Below are positions 41,018 to 49,324 of a stretch of 64,000 nucleotides of DNA, piece after piece (position 1 is the first letter of the stretch; the number at the start of each line of letters is the position of its first letter). The stretch covers positions 142,112 through 206,111 of the forward strand of contig SAKE01000008.1 in assembly GCA_004017275.1 (NCBI GenBank). Direction: 5' to 3'. The translations under genes were made by a program, and so were the position numbers. The stretch comes from Mesorhizobium sp. (GTDB lineage: Bacteria; Pseudomonadota; Alphaproteobacteria; Rhizobiales; Rhizobiaceae). The notes beneath the pieces were generated by a model, which saw nothing but the letters and a program-made list of their open reading frames with translations, was not told the origin of the DNA and made no database searches.

Positions 41018-43129
41018 TCAGAAGCGGTAGCGCAGGCTGGCGAACAGGGAGCGGCCTTCGTCTCGGTAGCAATAGCCGGCGGAGCAGATGGTCTTCCAGT
41101 TGTCGAACAGGTTCTTGGCGTTGACCTGCAGCTTCACGCCTTCGAGCTTCGGATTGCGATAGCCGAAATCATAGGAAAGCGAGGCGTCAACGAAGGCGCG
41201 TGCGCTGTTCTTCAATGTGTTGGTGTCGTCGCCATAGCTCGAGCCGGCAACGCGTACGCCCGTGCCCAGCCCGAGCCCCTCCAGCGTGCCGTTCTCGAAT
41301 TGATAGTGGCCCCACAGCGACAGGATGTGGTTCGGCGTCGCGGATAGCTCCTTGCCATCGGTTCCTTCGGCGCCACGCTCGATCTTGACGCGCAGATAGG
41401 TATAGGAAGCGATGAAGCTGAAGCCGTTGTCGAGCGAGGCATTGGCTTCCAGTTCGACGCCGCGCGAATTGAGGTCGAGCTGGCGCTGCTTGTTGATGCC
41501 GGTCGAGGCATCGAAGACGACGCCATCCTTCTGGTCGATGTCGAATAGCGCGGCGCTGACGGTCGCATTGTGATCCGGGATCTCGTATTTGACGCCGATC
41601 TCTTTCTGCGTGGCGATGGTCGGGCGGGCGACGCGACCGACAGTGCTGGTGACGTCGTCATAGACAAAGCCGATGTTGGGCGAGAACGAGGTCGAATAAT
41701 TGACATAGGGCGTGATGCCCCATTCGGTCTGGTAGGACAGGCCGAGACGGCCGGAGAAGGCGCTGTCCTTCTGCTTGGACGTGCTGTAGTCGGCGGCGGT
41801 GGAGGTGGTGTCGACCCAATCATAGCGGCCGCTGGTGAACAGGGTAAAGTCGTTCCACTCCATCTGGTCATGCAGGTAGACGCCGAACTGGTTCATCTCC
41901 TGCCCGCCGGAGTGGGGAACCGGCATCGACTTGATGTCGTCGACCGAGACATAGGATAAACCGCTGCCGGCATCGTAGTCCGACCAGGCGTAGTCGATGC
42001 CGCCAACGGCGGTGTGCTTGACTTGGCCCGTATCGAACTCGAACTGCGCCATGTTGTCGACGACGAAGTTCTTCATGGTTTCGGTGTAATGGCCCCAGTA
42101 GCGCTGCAGCGGCTGGTCGGCACCGATCGCGTAGTGGCCGCTGTATTCGATGTCGCTGTCGACGGCGTTGTAGCGCAGGTTCTGGCGCACCGTCAGCACA
42201 TCATTGAAACGGTGCTCGAATTCGTAGCCGATGCGGCCCTGGGTCTGGTCGAAATCATTCCAGGCCGGGTCACCCTCATAGAGGTTGGACAGCACGCCAT
42301 AGCTCGAATTGTAGAACGCCGCCGTGCCGCCGGTGACGGATTTCGAATATTCGCCGAGGATTGTCAGCTTCGTATCCTCGTCCGGCTTGAAGGTGACGGC
42401 CGGCGCCAGATAGACCTTGTCGTCGGGATAGCCTGACAATTCGGTATCGCTTTTGCGGCCGAGACTGGTGAAGCGATAGAGGATGCTGCCGTCCTCGTTC
42501 ACCGGTCCGGAAGCGTCAAGGGCTGCCTGAAACCGGTTGTGCTCACCGGCGAGCAATTCGATTTCGCGGTATTGTTCTTCCTTGGGGCGCTTGGTGACGA
42601 CGTTGACGATGCCACCCGGGCCGCTGACGCCGTAAAGCGATGATGCCGGGCCTTTCAGGATGGTGACGCCCTCAATGCCGTAAGGCTCGGTCTTGAACCA
42701 GGCTGAGGGTCCGTTGTACTGGCGCAGCCCGTCGCGGAACATGCCGTTGTAGAAGGCCTGGAAGCCGCGCAGGAAGAACGCGTCGTAGCGGGTGTCGAAG
42801 CCGAAGCTGTTGGGATTGGCGCTGGCCGCGTAGCCGAGCGTTTCGTTCAGCGTGCGCGGCTTCTGGTCCTCGATCTGCTTCTGCGTCACCACCGAAATGG
42901 CCTGCGGAATTTTGGCGAGCGGCGTGTCGGTCTTGGTGCCGATGCGGTCCTTCTTGGCGACGTAGCCATCCTGCTTGAGGATTTCGTTGCTCTGCGCGGT
43001 GACCTCGATCGTGCCGAGGACGGTGCCGGTGTCGCTGTCCTGGGCAAGTGCCGCGCCGGGTTGGCCGAGCATTGCCGCGCCGCCCAGCAATGATATCCCC
43101 AGGCGCCATGTCATCGTCCGCGTCCGCAT
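41018..43129 (-). CDS. TonB-dependent siderophore receptor
   Basis: 703 aa from ATG 43129 (TTG at 43132 also in frame). Signal peptide ends AALAQDS. The plug domain contains IPQAISVVTQKQIEDQ, then VTILKGPASSLYGVSGPGG, a ferric-siderophore receptor signature. The 22-strand barrel ends in SLFASLRYRF with the usual C-terminal Phe. It resembles the FhuA/FoxA type, so a hydroxamate siderophore is likely. Controlled by an upstream TGA-N9-TCA box. Confidence 0.93.
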   Translation of the reverse strand: MRTRTMTWRLGISLLGGAAMLGQPGAALAQDSDTGTVLGTIEVTAQSNEILKQDGYVAKKDRIGTKTDTPLAKIPQAISVVTQKQIEDQKPRTLNETLGYAASANPNSFGFDTRYDAFFLRGFQAFYNGMFRDGLRQYNGPSAWFKTEPYGIEGVTILKGPASSLYGVSGPGGIVNVVTKRPKEEQYREIELLAGEHNRFQAALDASGPVNEDGSILYRFTSLGRKSDTELSGYPDDKVYLAPAVTFKPDEDTKLTILGEYSKSVTGGTAAFYNSSYGVLSNLYEGDPAWNDFDQTQGRIGYEFEHRFNDVLTVRQNLRYNAVDSDIEYSGHYAIGADQPLQRYWGHYTETMKNFVVDNMAQFEFDTGQVKHTAVGGIDYAWSDYDAGSGLSYVSVDDIKSMPVPHSGGQEMNQFGVYLHDQMEWNDFTLFTSGRYDWVDTTSTAADYSTSKQKDSAFSGRLGLSYQTEWGITPYVNYSTSFSPNIGFVYDDVTSTVGRVARPTIATQKEIGVKYEIPDHNATVSAALFDIDQKDGVVFDASTGINKQRQLDLNSRGVELEANASLDNGFSFIASYTYLRVKIERGAEGTDGKELSATPNHILSLWGHYQFENGTLEGLGLGTGVRVAGSSYGDDTNTLKNSARAFVDASLSYDFGYRNPKLEGVKLQVNAKNLFDNWKTICSAGYCYRDEGRSLFASLRYRF

Positions 43130-43180
43130 CAACTCGTCTCCACTGTCTCATCAGGATTGCGTCCTCCGCGCTCTCAAATA

Positions 43181-43195
43181 TGAGTATGTGAGTCA
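43181..43195. promoter_or_regulatory. RirA-type iron-responsive box before the TonB receptor gene
   Basis: TGA-GTATGTGAG-TCA, 52 bp before the receptor start. It shares AATATGAGTAT with the box before the siderophore-interacting protein gene, which supports a common regulator. Confidence 0.7.
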
Positions 43196-43301
43196 AGTAT
43201 TTTTTGCCACCCGTGCACAGACTGCCGACTGCTGTCACAGAGCGGTCACGCTGGTCGGGATCCGGCCAGCCAAATCGTGAGGTCAGCGCAGGCTGCTTTG
43301 C

Positions 43302-44399
43302 CTATTGCCTGACGCTTCTCGCCACCAGCCGCGCCACGCTTGGGCCGACCAGCAGCACGATCAGGAAGCGTGCCGATTGCAGCGCCATGACGAAGGAGAT
43401 GTCGACGTTCTGCGCGGCGGCGGCGATGATGGCGATGCTGTCCATGCCGCCGGGGCTGGTCGCCAGATAGGCGGTCAACGGATCGATGCCCAAGAGATGA
43501 CTGATCGTGAAGGCAAGGCCGCCGCAAAAGGCGATCAGCGCCACGATCGAGGCGATGATCTGCGGCAAGGCGCGTGTCGCATGGCGCAGGATCGCCCTGG
43601 TGAAGTTCAGGCCTATCGACCAGCCGACCATGGCGTAGCTGACCGCCAGCAGCCATTGCGGCAATTGCATCTCCAGGCCAAAGCCGAGATGGACGATGGT
43701 GCCGAAGATGAAGGTGCCGAGGAAGAAGGGCGAGGGCAGCCGGCACAGCTTTCCAGCCAAGCCGCCGACAAGCGCGATGCCGATGGTGGCGGCGAAAGCC
43801 TGGCGGTCGATCGGCGGGAACCAGACGATGGCGGGGATTTCGACGCCCGACGTGTCGACCCACATCTTGGCAACGAGCGCTGCCGTCATCGAGACGAAGA
43901 TGACGCGCAGATATTGCATGAAGGCGACGAGGCGCTGGTCGGCACCGAAGGCACCGGCCATCAGCACCATGGCTGTGGCCGCACCCGGCGACGAACCCCA
44001 GACGGCCGTGGTGCCCGGCAGGATGCGCCAGCGGCTGATCAGCCAGCCGAGCAGGCTGGAGGCGGTGACGGTCGCCACCACGACGCCGAGAAACAGCGGC
44101 CATTCCCGGTAGAAGACCGGAAAGATATCGGCCGAGATCGACGCGGCGACGAGGCAGCCGACGATCGCCTGGGCGGCGCCGAACAGGAGCCGCGGCACGC
44201 GCACCGTGGCACCATTGGTGCCGGCGACGATGGCCGCCAGCATCGCTCCGATCAGCAGTGCCGCCGGCAGGGCGGCGAGTTCGAGCGCACCGGCAAACAG
44301 CAGGGAAACAACCAGCAGGGCAAGCCACTGCCAGAGCTTGCGCATCCGCGCCATGCGCTCAATGGAGGGCTGGTCTGGGGGCTGTGCTGCCGAATCCAT
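43302..44399 (-). CDS. AbrB/AmoA-type membrane transporter
   Basis: 365 aa, about ten hydrophobic helices in two similar halves: AALPAALLIGAMLAAIVAG in the first and GRLAGK-like LVGGLAGKLCRLPSPFFLG in the second, each followed by a glycine-rich turn (TAVWGSSPGAATAMVLMAG; YLATSPGGMDSIAII). This is the AbrB duplication family, called ammonia monooxygenase-like by error; members may be transporters. Substrate unknown. Its start overlaps the end of the PIN toxin gene. Confidence 0.85.
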   Translation of the reverse strand: MDSAAQPPDQPSIERMARMRKLWQWLALLVVSLLFAGALELAALPAALLIGAMLAAIVAGTNGATVRVPRLLFGAAQAIVGCLVAASISADIFPVFYREWPLFLGVVVATVTASSLLGWLISRWRILPGTTAVWGSSPGAATAMVLMAGAFGADQRLVAFMQYLRVIFVSMTAALVAKMWVDTSGVEIPAIVWFPPIDRQAFAATIGIALVGGLAGKLCRLPSPFFLGTFIFGTIVHLGFGLEMQLPQWLLAVSYAMVGWSIGLNFTRAILRHATRALPQIIASIVALIAFCGGLAFTISHLLGIDPLTAYLATSPGGMDSIAIIAAAAQNVDISFVMALQSARFLIVLLVGPSVARLVARSVRQ

Positions 44400-44871
44400 G
44401 TTTTGGTCTTAGACGCGAAGCGAGGTCATGCGAACCCCGCAGCGTCGAAAAAGGAAGCTGTGTGATGCGCGATTCGCGCAGTTTACCAAAGGTGTTAGAG
44501 CTTTCGGATAGGAGCAGGATAACGGGCGACAAGATCGTCAAGGTAACCCCCTCCACGATTGCCTGGGCGACTAGGATTCGATCGAAGGGATCCTTGTGGA
44601 TCGTCGGAAGTCCGTCGATGGCGAGGGCATGTTCACTGGTGATCGGCAAGTCGTGATAGCCGTTGTCGAATAGGCCTCGCCGGAGCAAACGGGGGTCTGC
44701 CTGGAAATCGTCCCGTCCAAGTCCTCGTTTGATTTCGATCTCCCAAAGGCTGGCAGGACTGAACAGCAATTCGTTCTCTGGGTTCTCGATCTCGGCGAGA
44801 GCCGCAAGCGGTAGCCGATCTGGTTCGCCAGCTGCCCACAGCAGCAAATGGGTGTCGAGTAACAGTTTCAA
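44359..44871 (-). CDS. PIN domain toxin (VapC-like)
   Basis: 170 aa. PIN acidic residues are visible: Asp in LLLDTHLLLWAAG, Glu in ASLWEIEIKRGLG, Asp in HKDPFDRILVAQA. It likely cuts RNA. The start overlaps the antitoxin stop by 4 bp (ATGA). VapC proteins of this type usually end near 130 residues; here a tail of ~45 residues continues to 44359, overlapping the transporter start. Another frame reads YPKALTPLV near 44500, so a frameshift after residue ~117 is possible. Confidence 0.8.
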   Translation of the reverse strand: MKLLLDTHLLLWAAGEPDRLPLAALAEIENPENELLFSPASLWEIEIKRGLGRDDFQADPRLLRRGLFDNGYHDLPITSEHALAIDGLPTIHKDPFDRILVAQAIVEGVTLTILSPVILLLSESSNTFGKLRESRITQLPFSTLRGSHDLASRLRPKHGFGSTAPRPALH

Positions 44872-45113
44872 GTGTTGACACCGAACAGTTGTTCAATCTC
44901 TTCGCCACCCATGCGGTCGAAATCGTCGGGAACGGAAAACTGACCGGCCATAAAACCGACCCTTCGCGCCTGCGACGAGGCCGGCTGATCGATAGGCACG
45001 ACTTTGACCAGTGGTTTGCCCGCCTTGGCGATTATGAACGACTCACCTTTGGCAGCTCGGTCAACGAGACGTGAAAGATTGGTCTTCGCATTGTGGATGT
45101 TCACGATCTGCAT
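44868..45113 (-). CDS. Phd/YefM family antitoxin
   Basis: 81 aa from ATG 45113. The N-terminus MQIVNIHNAKTNLSRLVDRA is the Phd fold that binds DNA, then GESFIIAKAGKPLVKVVPI. The C-terminal PDDFDRMGGEEIEQLFG probably wraps the toxin. Pair coupled by ATGA with the PIN toxin, so the complex likely represses its own promoter. Such pairs usually stabilise DNA or cause growth arrest. Confidence 0.87.
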   Translation of the reverse strand: MQIVNIHNAKTNLSRLVDRAAKGESFIIAKAGKPLVKVVPIDQPASSQARRVGFMAGQFSVPDDFDRMGGEEIEQLFGVNT

Positions 45114-45250
45114 CGCAGGTTGCTCCAAATGGACTTAGTCCACAGAACTTAGTCCATTTCAGAGCATTGCAAGTGGAGTGCAATGAACTGGCCTGCCGAT
45201 ATTGTACCAAAGGTGCGAACCTCGCCTCGGCATCAAGCCGTGTGTGCGGA

Positions 45251-45559
45251 TCAGCCGGTCTTGGCGTCAGCCAGGCCGAAGCCGCCCACGGGGTGGGTCT
45301 CGACCTGGAACTCAAAACCGGCGATGAAAGGCCGCGCCTTTGCGATCGCCGCCTGGACCTCGGGAAGCTGCAGCGAGGCCTTGTGGCTTTCGGCGTCGGT
45401 CCACACTTCGGTGACCCAGATCGCATCGGCATCGGCGGGGTCGCGGGCGATGATGTAGCTCAGGCAGCCCGGCAGGGCGCCGGTGCTGGCGCGCAGGAGG
45501 TCCATGACCGCGTCGCGCTGGCCGCGCGCCGCCCGCATCTTGCCGATCAGTCCGTACAT
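45251..45559 (-). CDS. Antibiotic biosynthesis monooxygenase (ABM) domain protein
   Basis: 102 aa. A ferredoxin-like ABM fold: YGLIGKMRAARGQRDAVMDL, then CLSYIIARDPADADAIWVTE and WTDAESHKASLQLP. Members oxygenate quinol-like compounds or act as small chaperone-like enzymes. It starts at 45559 with GGGAGACAACGGA-type spacing and lies 64 bp after an SDR gene on the same strand. Confidence 0.78.
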   Translation of the reverse strand: MYGLIGKMRAARGQRDAVMDLLRASTGALPGCLSYIIARDPADADAIWVTEVWTDAESHKASLQLPEVQAAIAKARPFIAGFEFQVETHPVGGFGLADAKTG

Positions 45560-45622
45560 TCCGTTGTCTCCCTTTGAGGTTTTCGACAAGAACATGCAGA
45601 TTGCCAGTATGCAGAGAGCTGC

Positions 45623-46402
45623 TCAAGGCATCAACTGGCCGCCATTCACCTCGATCACCTGGCCGGTGATGTAGCCGCTGAGAAGATCGGAAGAGAGAAA
45701 CAGATAGGCGCCGACGCAGTCCTGCGCCGTGCCGGCACGCCCCTGCGGAATGGTGGCGACCATGCCCTTCATCTGCTCGTCGGACGAATAGCGCTCGTGG
45801 AATGGCGTCAGAATGGTGCCGGGCGCCACCGCGTTGACGCGGATGCCGAAGCCGATCAGCTCCTTGGCCATGCCGCGCGTCACATTGGAGACGAAAGCCT
45901 TGGCCGAGCCGTAAAGCCCTGCGCCGCCGCCGGCACCATTGCGCGCGGCGATCGACGAGGTGTTGACGATGAAGCCGCCCTGTTTCTTCAGCCACGGGAT
46001 CGCCTTGCGCGAAGCGGTCAGCACCGAACGGGCGTTGAGGTCCATCACCGCGTCGTAATGTGCCTCGGTCTGCTCGGCATAGGGCACGCGGCCAAGCATG
46101 CCGCCGGCATTGTTGACCAGCCCGTCAAGGCGGCCGAAATATTGCGCGCTGTCCTCGACGACGCGCTCGACGTCGGCGGCAACGGAGAAATCGCCCTGGA
46201 CGAGAAACACCTCGCCGCCCTTGTCGACGATCGTCATGCCGAGCTTCTCGGCGGCGTTTTGGCTCGAATTGTAGTGCAGCGCCACCTTGCATTTCTGCGC
46301 TGCATAGGCCAGCGCAAGCGCCGCCCCGATGCCGGTCGACGCACCGGTGACCAGCACCGCCTTGCCGGCAAGATCGGGTATGCTGAGTGTGGTGGCTGGC
46401 AC
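45623..46402 (-). CDS. SDR family oxidoreductase
   Basis: 259 aa from GTG 46402, which has GGAGGAAG 5 nt upstream. Motifs: TGASTGIGAAL for cofactor, NNAGG, catalytic Ser in NTSSIAARNGAG, and the Tyr/Lys as LYGSAKAFVS. The basic HYNSSQNA region after the second strand suggests NADPH preference. Substrate unknown. It may act with the ABM monooxygenase gene downstream. Confidence 0.86.
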   Translation of the reverse strand: MPATTLSIPDLAGKAVLVTGASTGIGAALALAYAAQKCKVALHYNSSQNAAEKLGMTIVDKGGEVFLVQGDFSVAADVERVVEDSAQYFGRLDGLVNNAGGMLGRVPYAEQTEAHYDAVMDLNARSVLTASRKAIPWLKKQGGFIVNTSSIAARNGAGGGAGLYGSAKAFVSNVTRGMAKELIGFGIRVNAVAPGTILTPFHERYSSDEQMKGMVATIPQGRAGTAQDCVGAYLFLSSDLLSGYITGQVIEVNGGQLMP

Positions 46403-46464
46403 GGTTCTTCCTCCGGGACGTCTGCCTGTCCTTCGTAGGCCCTTGTCGCCCCGGTGTTCAAGCC

Positions 46465-46902
46465 TCACGGGCGCAGATAGGCGTAGCCCTGGCCTTGCAG
46501 TTCTGCGAGCTTGACGACGCCGCCCTTGTCGGCGGCATGGAAACCGGCGAGCAGATCGGCGAGCGAAATATCCATGCCTTGCATGGTGTTGGCGCAGGCG
46601 TGGGGTTCCAACCCCTGCTGCACCAGGCCGGCGAAGCGCCCGGAAATCGCGGCCGATATGCCCTTTGACTTGAAGGCGGCCAAGGCCGGACCATGCACGA
46701 CCAGCACGATGTCGACATTGCCGGCGGTGCCTCCATAGTGGTTCTTGATGTTGCCGAGCACGAAATTGACCTTGTCGACGTCGCTCAAGTGATAGGCGAC
46801 CTTCTGCCTGGAGGGCTCCGTGGTGGCTGCCTGCACCGCCCGCAAACCAAGAAGCGTTCCGGTTCCGGCTAGAACCGCGCGGAACATATCGCGCCGACGC
46901 AT
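46465..46902 (-). CDS. Exported DsrE family protein
   Basis: 145 aa. Residues 1-26 form a signal with an RRRDMFRAVL start, Tat-like but without the full twin-arginine consensus. The mature part is DsrE-like: KVNFVLGNIKNHYGGTAGNV, then IVLVVHGPALAAFKSKGI and the conserved ACANTMQGMDI with the reactive cysteine near the middle. Periplasmic DsrE proteins may handle sulfane sulfur. GAGGA before ATG 46902. Divergent from the duplicated periplasmic protein gene. Confidence 0.83.
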   Translation of the reverse strand: MRRRDMFRAVLAGTGTLLGLRAVQAATTEPSRQKVAYHLSDVDKVNFVLGNIKNHYGGTAGNVDIVLVVHGPALAAFKSKGISAAISGRFAGLVQQGLEPHACANTMQGMDISLADLLAGFHAADKGGVVKLAELQGQGYAYLRP

Positions 46903-47004
46903 GGCATCCTCCTCGACTTGGCGGCGCACCGCGAATTGCGTGGCTGCGGCCGCAATACTAGCATAAATTGACGTTGCGTCCTGTCGATGCGGAGGAGAGA
47001 TCAC

Positions 47005-48108
47005 ATGGCGTTTGGGGCAGGGGAATGGAAGACAATCGCGCGCGCAGGGTTTGGCGTTGCGGTGCTTGGGGTGCTTGCCGGCTCGGCCTTCGCCGATGAA
47101 GCGCTCAAGCTCGCCGAACTTAGCCCCAACGGCACCGACGCCTGTTTCGGCCGCGTCTATGATTCGGCGCATCTGAAGGCGCACCCGAAGCAGAAGGTGG
47201 CGCGGATCTTCTTCTATTACGGCCATGATCCGGTAAGCCGGTCGAACGAGGAGCCGACCGCGAATTCCGACACGTCCTACAATGCCTTCATCGCCACCAC
47301 CGTGCGTGGAGCCAAGGCGCCTGAATGGGCCGGCGGCTGGTGCAATCATGAGTCCGAGGACGGCAAATCAGGCCCGATCCATTGCGGCATGGAATGCGAC
47401 CGGACGCTGGCGTCGCTGAAGGTCGACGACAAGGGCCGGCTGGTTCTCTCGGATCTGCAGCCCGATATCTATCTCGATGCCGGCTCGGAAGAAGAGCTAG
47501 GCGCTACGGAATATGACCGGCAGGCGCTGGGCAAGGATGACGACAATTTCCGCCTCGATCCGATGCCGACCGCGACCTGCAAGGCGGAGTTTGCGCGCAT
47601 CGATCCGGTCGACCCGGCGCTCGGGCCGCCGCTGCGCGAACGGCTGAAGCCGGACCAGGCGTTCTGCTATGGGCGCGACTACGATGCAACGCATCTAGGC
47701 TCGCACCCCGACCAGCTGACGCAGTCGATCCGGGTCTTCCGCGGACCGGTGGAACTGGCATCCTTCGCCTCGGGTGGCGACGCCGCAAACTGGCCCGATG
47801 GGGCCGACATTGCCGTTACCGTCACCACACGGCAGAAATCGGTTGAGGTGACGCAGACCTATTCCTGCCAGAGCGAGGCCGACCAGTGGCGCTGCGCGGC
47901 CAGCTCGAAGATGAGCGATTTCTCCTGCGACATCGCGCAGAAGGAGATTTTCCTCAAGCGCGGCGCCAATGGCACGATGATGCTGGCCAATCCCAACAGC
48001 GCGCTGGCGATCGTCGATCTGTGTTCGAAGGTCGCCGACGGCAAGACCAAGTCTGACGACAAGGTCTATCGGCTGCAGCCAATGCCGCAATCGGCGTGTT
48101 CGCCTTAA
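47005..48108 (+). CDS. Periplasmic protein with internal duplication, unknown function
   Basis: 367 aa from ATG 47005 (GGAGGAG upstream). Signal peptide to about residue 31 (VLAGSAFADEAL). The mature part has two similar halves: ACFGRVYDSAHLKAHPKQ near 45 and FCYGRDYDATHLGSHPDQ near 219, each ending in a dipeptide-like RLDPMPTATC or RLQPMPQSAC. Several cysteines may form disulfides. No named family recognised. Divergent from the DsrE gene. Confidence 0.72.
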   Translation: MAFGAGEWKTIARAGFGVAVLGVLAGSAFADEALKLAELSPNGTDACFGRVYDSAHLKAHPKQKVARIFFYYGHDPVSRSNEEPTANSDTSYNAFIATTVRGAKAPEWAGGWCNHESEDGKSGPIHCGMECDRTLASLKVDDKGRLVLSDLQPDIYLDAGSEEELGATEYDRQALGKDDDNFRLDPMPTATCKAEFARIDPVDPALGPPLRERLKPDQAFCYGRDYDATHLGSHPDQLTQSIRVFRGPVELASFASGGDAANWPDGADIAVTVTTRQKSVEVTQTYSCQSEADQWRCAASSKMSDFSCDIAQKEIFLKRGANGTMMLANPNSALAIVDLCSKVADGKTKSDDKVYRLQPMPQSACSP

Positions 48109-48119
48109 GCACCGGCGCT

Positions 48120-48323
48120 TCGTCATCCTATGGCGGAGCAAGGAGCAAAGCGACGCGGCGCAGACCCCTGGAGCTGCTCCGCAGCCCAAGGGATCCATGC
48201 CGTGACATCCGAGAGCTGCTGCGGTGCAGGTTCTGTTCCGCTGCATGCTTCGTCCCAGGTCGCGGCATGGATCCTCGGGTCTCCGCGACGGAGCTTCGCT
48301 CCTGCTCCGCCCGTGGATGACGA
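48120..48323. repeat. 204-bp imperfect palindromic repeat element
   Basis: The ends are TCGTCATCC and GGATGACGA; inner arms include GGAGCAAGGAGCAAAGCG against CGGAGCTTCGCTCCTGCT, and GGATCCATGCCGTGAC (48191-48206) against GTCGCGGCATGGATCC (48259-48274). It fills the gap between the duplicated protein gene and the efflux gene. From memory it resembles elements dispersed in Mesorhizobium genomes. No coding potential. Confidence 0.75.
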
Positions 48324-48371
48324 AGTCGAGAAGCTTTCGGCTATTTTCTCACGTCGTTGCAGGAAATCGCC

Positions 48372-49319
48372 TCAAGCAAACGGCACGGCCGTCGTGCCCT
48401 TGGGCAGCTTGGCTTCGTCGTCGGGTTCGACATGGATGGTGACGCGCACCGAGGGGATTTCGGCTTTCAGCGCGTCCTCGATGCGGTCGCAGATGACATG
48501 GCTGGCGCCGACCGACATGTCGGCATCGACAACCAGGTGGAATTCGATGAAGGTGGCGCGGCCGGCGATGCGGGTCTTGAGGTCGTGCACTTCAAGCGCG
48601 CCCTTGCAGTTGGCCGAGATGACGTCGCGGATGCGCAAGTGCGCCTGCGTATCGACGGCGCGGTCCATCAGCCCGTTCATCGACGAACCGATGACGTGCC
48701 AACCCTGCCACAGGATGTTCAGCGCCACGAGGACGGCAAGCGCCGGGTCAAGGATCTGCCAGCCGGTCAGGATCGCCCCGACCAGGCCGCCGAAGACGCC
48801 GATCGAGGTGACCACGTCGGTCATGATGTGGTTGCCGTCGGCGACCAGCGCCGGCGATTTCTCCGCCCTGCCGGCGCGGATCAGCGTCCAGGCCCAGAAG
48901 GCATTGATGACCGTGGCGACGCCGTTGACCGCCAGGCCTTTCCAAGGCTGTTCGAGCGGCGCCGGCGCCTGCCAGGAGCGCCAGACCTCGTTGAGGATCA
49001 AAAGGGCGGCGAGCACGATCAGCACGCCTTCGAGCACGGCCGAGAAATACTCGGCCTTGTGGTGGCCGAACGGGTGATCCTGGTCGGCCGGCTTGTAGCT
49101 GACCTGGATCGCCCAGAAGGCGGCCATCGAAGCGATGACGTTGACGATCGATTCCAGTGCGTCCGAATAGAGCGCCACGGAGCCGGTAATGTACCAGGCG
49201 GCGAGCTTCAGGCCGAGCACGATTGCGGCAATGATGATCGACCAGAAGGCAAGGTTGGCGACCCTCTTCTTGGCCGCGGCTTTGGCCGCGATCGCCATCG
49301 TGTTCTCGGCTTCGGCCAT
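48372..49319 (-). CDS. Cation diffusion facilitator family transporter
   Basis: 315 aa from ATG 49319. Six membrane helices; metal-site motifs SDALES in helix 2 (YSDALESIVNVIAS), HPFGHHKAEYFSA in the loop, and DGNHIMTDVV in helix 5. The C-terminal cytoplasmic domain (GALEVHDLKTRIAGRATFIE) is of the CDF type. It exports Zn2+, Fe2+ or Mn2+ against protons. The start lies 5 bp after the trpEG stop, so it may be cotranscribed. Confidence 0.9.
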   Translation of the reverse strand: MAEAENTMAIAAKAAAKKRVANLAFWSIIIAAIVLGLKLAAWYITGSVALYSDALESIVNVIASMAAFWAIQVSYKPADQDHPFGHHKAEYFSAVLEGVLIVLAALLILNEVWRSWQAPAPLEQPWKGLAVNGVATVINAFWAWTLIRAGRAEKSPALVADGNHIMTDVVTSIGVFGGLVGAILTGWQILDPALAVLVALNILWQGWHVIGSSMNGLMDRAVDTQAHLRIRDVISANCKGALEVHDLKTRIAGRATFIEFHLVVDADMSVGASHVICDRIEDALKAEIPSVRVTIHVEPDDEAKLPKGTTAVPFA

Positions 49320-49324
49320 TTCGG

